NCBI GenBank assembly: GCA_046590855.1
Contig: JBKJTJ010000334.1
Span: 1 to 8,678, forward strand
Length of the DNA stretch: 8,678 nt
Direction: 5' to 3'
From: JACMOY01 sp046590855
Lineage (GTDB): Bacteria; Actinomycetota; Actinomycetes; Actinomycetales; Angustibacteraceae
In this document: positions 1 to 5,921 of the stretch, piece after piece
Layout of the letters: each line of letters starts with the position of its first letter
Numbering within the stretch: position 1 is the first letter of the stretch
The notes under the pieces: generated by a model
Database searches by the model: none
What the model saw: the letters and a program-made list of their open reading frames with translations, nothing else
Told to the model about the DNA's origin: nothing
Program-made: the position numbers and the translations under genes

Positions 1-1185
<1,185 letters not shown>

Positions 1186-1197
1186 GCGTCGCCGGCC

Positions 1198-2691
1198 TCA
1201 GCAGACCGACTTGGAGTCCTGGGCGGCGGCCACGTCGGTCTTGGGCTTGGCGGTCGCCGTCGCAGTCGGCCGGGGAGTGCTCGCGACCGTCGGTGTGATC
1301 GAGGTGGTGACCAGCTGCCGGATCTTGGCGAAGTCGGGGTCGGTGACGTCGACGACCTTGTTGGTGATCGGCAGGCTGCGGAGCTTGCCCTTCTGCACCC
1401 GCTCGACCAGGGTCACCCAGGCCCCGAGGTCCTGTTGGCGGATGCCCGACTGGATGTTGTTCTTGGCGACCTTCGCCAGCGCGGGGTATCGGGCGAGCAG
1501 CTGCACGGGGTTGGCCTGGTCGAGCAGGGCGCTGACCATGCAGCGCTGACGGCCCATCCGGTCGTAGTCGTCCGAGCCCTCACGGGACCGGGAGAACCAC
1601 AGTGCGTGATAGCCGTCGAGGTGCTGGCGTCCCGGCTCGATGTAGCCGTAGATCGGCAGGGCGTTGCCGGTGGCCTGGTTGTGCCCGCCGCCGATCGGGA
1701 TGCGGCGCGGGACGTTGATGTCGACCCCGCCCATCGCGTCAACCAGGGCCTGGAAACCGGACAGGTCGATGATCGTGTAGGTGTCGATCTTCAGGCCGAG
1801 CACCTCGCCGATGACGTCGCGGGTGGCGGTCAGGCCGGGGTTGGGGTCGCCGGGGAACAGGTCGCGGTGGACGGTGGCGGCCTGCTCCCACACGGCGTTC
1901 AACAGGCACACCGACCCGCAGTCGAACCCGTTGGGCCACACCGTGTGCAGCGGGTCGGACGCCGGGAACGGCACCCGCTCGAGGTTGCGCGGCAAGCCGA
2001 ACAGGACCGCGTCGCCGGTGTGGGTGTCGATGCTCGCGACGATCATCGAGTCGGTGCGCACCCCGGTGCGGTCGCGGCCGGCGTCCGAGCCGAGCAGCAG
2101 CATGTTGACCCGTGGGACGCCGGCCCACGGGTCGGCCTTGCCCTGCGCCGGGACGGCCCCACCGGCCACCGCGGTGCCGCCGGTCGCGCCGGTGTCGAAC
2201 AGCGAGGTGACGACGTCGCGCTGGATCAGGGCGTAGCGGACCCCGACGCTGCCGGGGGCCGCGATCGCGGTGCACAGGGCGGCGACCAGGGCCACGCCCA
2301 GCACCCGCTGGGCGCCGGAGGGGCGGGCCGGGCGCGCCGTCCAGGCGGTGGCGATGACGGTGACGCACCAGGCCGCGGCGACGACGGCGACCGCGACCGC
2401 GGCCACGAGGAGCGTGCGCGGCTGGACCGATGCGGTCAGCACGCGCGCCATCACGTCGCCCCGCAGCGCCAGCACGCCGGCCGCGGCGATGACCAGGACG
2501 GTCAGCCCGAGCAGCAGGCCGCCGGCAACCCGTCGTCCCGCGGCGATCAGGCCGGCCCCGGGCACCAGCGACAGCGCCGTGACGCCCACGAAGCGGCCGA
2601 AGCCCTCGCCCCGGGCGCTGGCGTGCCTGGCGCGGGCGGTGGCGCCGACGCGACCGCCGCGGTGCCGGGCGGGGCCGTCAGCTCGGTGCAT
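1198..2691 (-). CDS. LytR-CpsA-Psr (LCP) family cell-wall glycopolymer transferase
   Basis: 497 aa. LCP proteins are membrane-bound phosphotransferases that attach glycopolymers (teichoic acids, arabinogalactan-type polymers) to peptidoglycan outside the cell. The N-terminus holds about four hydrophobic segments (approximately residues 33-51, 55-76, 93-117 and 129-150). This is more than the single anchor of classical LytR. The catalytic domain begins at about 194 with MLLLGSDAGRDRTGVRTDSM, whose Asp and Arg residues are those that bind the polyprenyl-pyrophosphate substrate. It continues with LPRN (233-236), a DAMGGVDINVP segment (318-328) and HLDGYHALWFSRSREGSDDYDRMGRQR (357-383), the LCP C-terminal arginine motif. 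Cys258 and Cys262 could form an extracytoplasmic disulfide. The tail from about 466 is Pro/Thr/Ala-rich and ends in Cys. The ATG start is supported by GGAG six bases upstream. Which glycopolymer it transfers is unknown. Confidence 0.93.
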   Translation of the reverse strand: MHRADGPARHRGGRVGATARARHASARGEGFGRFVGVTALSLVPGAGLIAAGRRVAGGLLLGLTVLVIAAAGVLALRGDVMARVLTASVQPRTLLVAAVAVAVVAAAWCVTVIATAWTARPARPSGAQRVLGVALVAALCTAIAAPGSVGVRYALIQRDVVTSLFDTGATGGTAVAGGAVPAQGKADPWAGVPRVNMLLLGSDAGRDRTGVRTDSMIVASIDTHTGDAVLFGLPRNLERVPFPASDPLHTVWPNGFDCGSVCLLNAVWEQAATVHRDLFPGDPNPGLTATRDVIGEVLGLKIDTYTIIDLSGFQALVDAMGGVDINVPRRIPIGGGHNQATGNALPIYGYIEPGRQHLDGYHALWFSRSREGSDDYDRMGRQRCMVSALLDQANPVQLLARYPALAKVAKNNIQSGIRQQDLGAWVTLVERVQKGKLRSLPITNKVVDVTDPDFAKIRQLVTTSITPTVASTPRPTATATAKPKTDVAAAQDSKSVC

Positions 2692-2845
2692 TGCGCGCTC
2701 CGTCCAGCTCGTGGGGGGTGGTGCTGCGGCGCCGACCGCGCCACGTCCATTGGATCACCGCCGCCGGCGGCCTGCCGCCGCGGCCTGTCACGGACCGGGC
2801 AGGGCTCGGTGCAGATCCGGTGAAGGAGAGCGTGCGGCAGCGGAG

Positions 2846-2874
2846 TTGGGCCGGCCCGGTCGGGCCGGTAGGCT
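2846..2874 (+). promoter_or_regulatory. Candidate promoter of tRNA-Ser(GCU)
   Basis: TTGGGC (2846-2851) and TAGGCT (2869-2874) are separated by exactly 17 bp and place the start site at about 2881, one base before the tRNA. The -10 fits TANNNT; the -35 matches only the TTG part of the consensus. Nearly the whole spacer is a palindrome, CCGGCCC-GGTC-GGGCCGG (2851-2868). Assigned by position and spacing only. Confidence 0.45.
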
Positions 2875-2881
2875 GCGCGGC

Positions 2882-2968
2882 GGAGGCGTCGCATAGTGGC
2901 CTAGTGCGCCCGCCTGCTAAGCGGGTTGAGGATAAAACCTCTCGCGGGTTCAAATCCCGCCGCCTCCG
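2882..2968 (+). tRNA. tRNA-Ser (anticodon GCT)
   Basis: 87-nt class II tRNA. The acceptor strands GGAGGCG (2882-2888) and CGCCTCC (2961-2967) pair perfectly and are followed by discriminator G2968, as expected for serine. The anticodon stem CCCGC/GCGGG (2909-2913 and 2921-2925) encloses loop CTGCTAA with anticodon GCT at 2916-2918, which reads AGC and AGU. A long variable arm (about 2926-2943, GAGG...CCTC) is typical of tRNA-Ser. The T arm is GCGGG-TTCAAAT-CCCGC (2944-2960). CCA is not encoded, so the 3' end must be added by CCA nucleotidyltransferase. Confidence 0.97.
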
Positions 2969-2982
2969 CCGCACCAACGCAC

Positions 2983-3016
2983 CAGCAGGCCCCACCGTCC
3001 GCGGTGGGGCCTGCTG
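2983..3016 (+). terminator. Hairpin terminator after tRNA-Ser, possibly bidirectional
   Basis: A perfect 14-bp stem, CAGCAGGCCCCACC (2983-2996) with its exact complement at 3003-3016, can be extended by one G-C pair to leave a four-base loop. It starts 14 nt after the tRNA. No T-run follows on the + strand, which is common in GC-rich actinobacteria. It also lies just past the stop of the minus-strand gene ending at 3045, so it could serve both convergent transcripts. Confidence 0.75.
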
Positions 3017-3044
3017 CGTCGTCCGGGCTTCTGGTCAGGCGTGG

Positions 3045-3575
3045 TCAGGCAGCGAGCAGCATGGCCAGGACGGCGATGTCGGGGTCCAGCCTCGGGTCGA
3101 CGCCCACCGCGCTGACCAGCCGGGTGACGGTGCCGTCGGCCTCGGCCTCGACCCAGGCGGCCCGGTGCTCCAGGCCCAGGTGCGGTAGCCCGGGCAGCAG
3201 GACGCAGCCGGACGCCGCGCCTGCCGCCTCGGGGGTCGAGGGGCTGGACTCGCCCGGCGGGTGCAGCAGCACCAGGGCGGACGGCGCGAGCCGGCTCAGC
3301 TCGCCCGGCCGCGGCGCGCCCTCGCCCAGCACCGGCCCGGCCAGGACGATCAGACCGACGGTGCCCGGCCGTGGGTCCTGCGGCCGGTCGTCGGTGGCCC
3401 GGAACACGGTGGTCGTCGGCACCAGCCCAGGCACGGCGGCCAGCCGAACGGCGAGGGTGAGCAGCTGGGCCCACTCGCGGGTGCTGACCGGCCAGCGGCC
3501 CGAGACCACGAAACCCGACAGGGCCCGGCGGTCTCCACGGTGGAACGGCGAGAGCTCGACGGGCGTGTGGTCCAC
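3045..3575 (-). CDS. Hypothetical protein, unrecognised family
   Basis: 176 aa; I do not recognise the family. The GTG start at 3573-3575 is chosen because AGAGGAG lies five bases upstream; the open frame continues further upstream only as the antisense of the next gene. The protein has no signal peptide or clear membrane segment. It looks like a soluble alpha/beta fold, with hydrophobic runs at about 21-25 (GFVVS), 38-58 (around LLTLAVRLAAVPG), 73-80 (VGLIVLAG), 100-104 (ALVLL) and a hydrophobic C-terminus (DIAVLAMLLAA). A Pro/Ser/Ala-rich stretch at about 106-122 could be a linker. It is divergent from the conserved gene at 3709, and the 133 bp between them hold a strong palindrome. Strong third-position GC supports real coding. 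Function cannot be inferred. Confidence 0.75.
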   Translation of the reverse strand: MDHTPVELSPFHRGDRRALSGFVVSGRWPVSTREWAQLLTLAVRLAAVPGLVPTTTVFRATDDRPQDPRPGTVGLIVLAGPVLGEGAPRPGELSRLAPSALVLLHPPGESSPSTPEAAGAASGCVLLPGLPHLGLEHRAAWVEAEADGTVTRLVSAVGVDPRLDPDIAVLAMLLAA

Positions 3576-3616
3576 GGGGACTCCTCTGCCGGGAGAGTGC
3601 AGCCTGAGGTCACAAT

Positions 3617-3650
3617 CGGCTGGCACACAAGCCCCCTTGAGTGCCAGCCG
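3617..3650. repeat. 34-nt near-perfect palindrome between divergent genes (operator or hairpin)
   Basis: Arms CGGCTGGCAC (3617-3626) and GTGCCAGCCG (3641-3650) are exact complements. Inside them, after a single A/A mismatch (3627 and 3640), CAAG (3628-3631) pairs with CTTG (3636-3639) around a CCCC loop. This gives 14 base pairs in total, symmetric about the centre. It sits 42-75 bp upstream of the minus-strand GTG start and 59-92 bp upstream of the plus-strand ATG. No T-run follows on either strand, so an operator or 5'-leader hairpin is more likely than a terminator. The 8-mer ACACAAGC (3625-3632) recurs inverted as GCTTGTGT at 3673-3680. Confidence 0.7.
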
Positions 3651-3674
3651 CCGTCCGCCGTGGGCGAACGGAGC

Positions 3675-3701
3675 TTGTGTTGCGGAGTAATCATGTAATT
3701 C
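3675..3701 (+). promoter_or_regulatory. Weak candidate promoter of the 3709 gene (possibly leaderless transcript)
   Basis: This is an AT-rich island in a very GC-rich context, with TTGTGT (3675-3680) and TAATTC (3696-3701) 15 bp apart. The -10-like hexamer ends about eight bases before ATG 3709. No Shine-Dalgarno sequence lies at a usable distance (the nearest, CGGAG at 3683-3687, is 21 bases away), which fits a leaderless mRNA starting at or near the ATG. Both hexamers are imperfect. Confidence 0.3.
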
Positions 3702-3708
3702 TTGATGC

Positions 3709-4233
3709 ATGACAGAGAACATCGAGGCAGAGGTCCGCGGCTGGTTCACCGGCCGCCTGCCGCAGGAGTGGACCCAGACGCCGGCCGAGGTCAGCGTCGA
3801 CAAGGACGAGGTCGTCGTCATCGTCACCATCCCCGAGCCGGCGGTGTCCGACGACGCCGGCGACGTCGAGCGGGCCGCAGCCGGCGCGGGTCGGGTCAAG
3901 GCCTGGCGCGAGCAGACCCGCGCCGAGCGGATGCGCCTGGCCGACGAGGCCGAGCACCGGTTCGGCCGCAAGGTGGCCTGGGGGGTGCGGGCCGGCGAGC
4001 GCCGGGAGCTCTTCACCCACCTGGCCGTGCCGGTCATGACCCGGCTGCGTCAGCCCGAGCGCCAGGTGCTCGACACCCTGGTCGCAGCCGGGGTGGCCCG
4101 CTCGCGCGCCGACGCCCTCGCCTGGTGCGTGCGGCTGACCGGCAAGCACGCCGACGAGTGGCTCGGCCAGCTGCGCGAGGCGATGACCGCCGTCGAGCAG
4201 GTGCGCTCGCAGGGCCCCGACCCCACCGCCTGA
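3709..4233 (+). CDS. Conserved actinobacterial hypothetical protein
   Basis: 174 aa. It resembles a widely conserved but uncharacterised actinobacterial family that I recall only as hypothetical. Visible layout: an N-terminal MTENIEAEVRGWFTGRLPQEW segment (1-21), a beta-rich acidic stretch with VVVIVTIPEP (35-44), a long charged helix (about 52-83, rich in Arg, Glu and Ala), the conserved-looking block HRFGRKVAWGVRAG (83-96) and LFTHLAVPVMTRLRQPERQVLDTLVAAGVARSRADALAWCVRL (101-143), then an amphipathic C-terminal helix. The VLDTLVAAGVARSRADALAWCV part resembles a ribbon-helix-helix style helix pair (turn followed by SRADALAW), so nucleic-acid binding is conceivable but unproven. There is no signal peptide or membrane segment, so it is cytoplasmic. 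The ATG lacks a Shine-Dalgarno sequence; the start rests on the conserved-looking N-terminus and a possible leaderless promoter. Confidence 0.85.
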   Translation: MTENIEAEVRGWFTGRLPQEWTQTPAEVSVDKDEVVVIVTIPEPAVSDDAGDVERAAAGAGRVKAWREQTRAERMRLADEAEHRFGRKVAWGVRAGERRELFTHLAVPVMTRLRQPERQVLDTLVAAGVARSRADALAWCVRLTGKHADEWLGQLREAMTAVEQVRSQGPDPTA

Positions 4234-4247
4234 CCCCACCACCCTCG

Positions 4248-4309
4248 GCACTTGCTGCACTCTTTGCCGGACGCCCTGCGCGACCAGCGTCACGTAGTGC
4301 AGCAAGTGC
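4248..4309. repeat. Long inverted repeat, REP/MITE-like or terminator
   Basis: GCACTTGCTGCACT (4248-4261) and its exact complement AGTGCAGCAAGTGC (4296-4309) form a perfect 14-bp stem around a 34-nt spacer. With small bulges the pairing can continue outward into the CCCCACC-rich left flank and GGGGTGGGG-rich right flank (about 4239-4316). It begins 15 bp after the stop of the 3709 gene and ends 55 bp before the lipoprotein start. Its length, the large unpaired interior and the lack of a T-tract look more like a repetitive extragenic palindrome than a simple terminator. Confidence 0.7.
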
Positions 4310-4364
4310 GGGGTGGGGCGGCGCCCGAGTTGCCCCGCCGGGCCGGGTAGGCCACGGTCGGGGG

Positions 4365-5354
4365 ATGCTGACACGCGCGGGGATCGCGGCTGCCGCGGCG
4401 GGGGCGCTGCTGCTGGCAGCCTGCGGCGGCGGTTCGCCGTCCGACCAGAGCGCAGCGTCGACACCCAGCGAGACCCCGGCGACGACGTCCGCGAGCGCCT
4501 CGCCCTCCGCCGCCCCGACGGTCAGCCCGCCCGCCACACCGACGGCCACCCCCACAGCGGCGCAGCTGCCGCGCGGCGGGCGCACGGTGTTCCCCCAGTA
4601 CCGGCTGTTCGGGTACAGCGGCGCGCCGGGGTCGGCGGCATTCGGCCGGCTGGGCACCGGCAACCTCGACGCTCGGGCTCGTGAGATCGAGACCAAGGGC
4701 AAGGCGTACGCCGCGGGCCGGCAGCTCCTGCCGGTGCTCGAGCTGATCGCGGTGGTGGTCGACAGCTTGCCGGGGGCGGACGGCGACTACAACCGTCAGG
4801 TCAGCGACGCGACGATCCGCACCTACCTCGCGGCCGCCCGGCGCCACCGGGCCCTGCTGCTGCTGGACGTGCAGCCTGGCCGGGACGACTTCATCACCTT
4901 GGCCCGCCAGCTCGAGCCGTGGCTGCGTCAGCCCGACGTCGGGCTCGCGCTGGACCCCGAGTGGGCGGTCGAGAAGGGTCAGGTGCCGGGTCAGACGTAC
5001 GGCCGGACGACGGGCGCCGAGCTCGACGGCGTCGCGGCCTACCTCGACGGGCTGGTGCGCCGGGGGGCGCTGCCGCAGAAGGTGCTGGTGTTCCACCAGG
5101 TGGCTGCCAAGGTCGTGCGCCAGCAGGAGCGGATCAGGACCCGGCCCGGGGTCGTGGTGATCAAGAGCGTCGACGGCATCGGCAACCGGAGCGAGAAGAC
5201 CACCACCTGGACCAAGCTGGTGAAGGCGCTGCCCGCCTCGATCCACCCCGGCTTCAAGCTGTTCTACGACGAGGACACCCGGCGCGGGCCCCTGATGACT
5301 CCCCAGCAGGTGCTGGGGCTGCGCCCGACGCCCGAGTACGTGCTGATCGAGTAG
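4365..5354 (+). CDS. Secreted lipoprotein with LDPEW motif, putative TIM-barrel-like domain
   Basis: 329 aa. Residues 1-20 are a lipoprotein signal: Arg4, a hydrophobic Ala/Leu core, and lipobox LAAC with Cys20 as lipidation site. This fixes the start at ATG 4365 even though its ribosome site is only a G-run directly upstream. A Ser/Thr/Pro/Ala-rich linker (about 24-67) leads to a folded domain (about 75-329). That domain contains FGYSG (82-86), a LLLLDVQPGRDDF strand-loop (164-176), GLALDPEW (193-200), KVLVFHQ (239-245), VVVIKSVDG (263-271) and KLFYDEDTRRGPLM (298-311). The repeated strand pattern ending in D/E-bearing loops resembles a TIM-barrel glycosidase-like fold, with Asp197, Glu199, Asp302 and Glu303 as possible catalytic acids. 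I recall similar secreted proteins in actinobacteria annotated as hypothetical; enzymatic activity is inference. The stop codon directly abuts the DUF1990 stop on the other strand. Confidence 0.85.
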   Translation: MLTRAGIAAAAAGALLLAACGGGSPSDQSAASTPSETPATTSASASPSAAPTVSPPATPTATPTAAQLPRGGRTVFPQYRLFGYSGAPGSAAFGRLGTGNLDARAREIETKGKAYAAGRQLLPVLELIAVVVDSLPGADGDYNRQVSDATIRTYLAAARRHRALLLLDVQPGRDDFITLARQLEPWLRQPDVGLALDPEWAVEKGQVPGQTYGRTTGAELDGVAAYLDGLVRRGALPQKVLVFHQVAAKVVRQQERIRTRPGVVVIKSVDGIGNRSEKTTTWTKLVKALPASIHPGFKLFYDEDTRRGPLMTPQQVLGLRPTPEYVLIE

Positions 5355-5921
5355 TCAGGCGAGCAGCGCGCGGGCCGACTCGATGTACGCGACGGTCGCC
5401 CGGCGCTGCAGCACCAGCGCGAGCGGCAGCCCGAGCGTGGGCAGCAGCCCGGCCGGCCGCCAGATCGCGCGCACCTGAAGTCGCACCAGGCCGTCACCCC
5501 CCAGGCGGGCGACGAACGCCTCCTCCCCCTGCTCGGGGTGCCCGGGCAGCGTGGCGTACGAGAAGCCCCGGACGTCCGTGCCCTCGTGCACCGCGGTCAC
5601 CACGCAGGGCGCCGCGATCAGAGCCGGGCCCAGTCTCGCCACGCTGCTGCACCGCGCTCCGACGTCCGCGCGGGCCGCACCGACGACGTCCAGGCCCGCC
5701 CGGCGGTGCACCTGCCACTGCCGCAGCAGCTCACCGAGGCGCTCGAGGTCGGCGGCACCGCGCCCGACCTCGCCGCGCTCGTCGGCCAGCCGGTAGCGCG
5801 CCGGCGCGGCGCCGTCGCGAGCAGGGGGCCCGGCGTACGTCGGCGCCGCCGTCGCCACCAGCGCCAACCGACGCTCGGCGTCACCCCGCGAGGTGACGAA
5901 CGGCGACGGCAGCACCCTCAT
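5355..5921 (-). CDS. DUF1990 (UPF0548) family protein
   Basis: 188 aa. The signature is QVHRRAGLDV (70-79) followed by GFSYATLPGHPEQGEEAF (119-136), the characteristic DUF1990 block, and a C-terminal QVRAIWRPAG (149-158) with a hydrophobic segment (159-171). Function is unknown; the family is thought to have a lipid- or ligand-binding type fold, but I cannot support a ligand here. The length matches typical members. The ATG (5919-5921) overlaps the pckG stop as ATGA on the minus strand, implying cotranscription and translational coupling with pckG. Its stop (5355-5357) lies immediately next to the stop of the convergent lipoprotein gene, with no intergenic base, so a terminator would have to lie inside one of the two genes. 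Confidence 0.9.
   Translation of the reverse strand: MRVLPSPFVTSRGDAERRLALVATAAPTYAGPPARDGAAPARYRLADERGEVGRGAADLERLGELLRQWQVHRRAGLDVVGAARADVGARCSSVARLGPALIAAPCVVTAVHEGTDVRGFSYATLPGHPEQGEEAFVARLGGDGLVRLQVRAIWRPAGLLPTLGLPLALVLQRRATVAYIESARALLA

Noticed and set aside
1435..2823. Long plus-strand open frame antisense to the LCP gene
   Set aside because: Its product is low-complexity Gly/Arg/Asp/Val with no domain, while the opposite strand encodes a complete LCP protein; typical antisense openness in high-GC DNA.
2882..3016. tRNA-Ser as an integration site for a mobile element
   Set aside because: No integrase gene is present and I see no second copy of the tRNA 3' end in the window; the same holds for tRNA-Arg.
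3617..3650. CIRCE (HrcA) heat-shock operator
   Set aside because: The GCAC and GTGC cores resemble CIRCE, but the gap is 14 nt instead of 13, the left arm reads GCACAC instead of GCACTC, and neither neighbour is a chaperone gene.
2926..3690. Plus-strand open frame overlapping tRNA-Ser and antisense to the 176-aa gene
   Set aside because: It starts inside the tRNA and has Ser/Arg/Pro-rich random composition.
3576..4037. Upstream extension of the 176-aa minus-strand gene
   Set aside because: It lies antisense to the 3709 gene and lacks a ribosome site, whereas GTG 3575 has AGAGGAG at the right distance.
3702..4364. In-frame upstream extension of the lipoprotein gene from TTG 3702
   Set aside because: It would overlap the conserved 3709 gene in another frame and read through the inverted repeat; the lipoprotein signal peptide places the true start at 4365.
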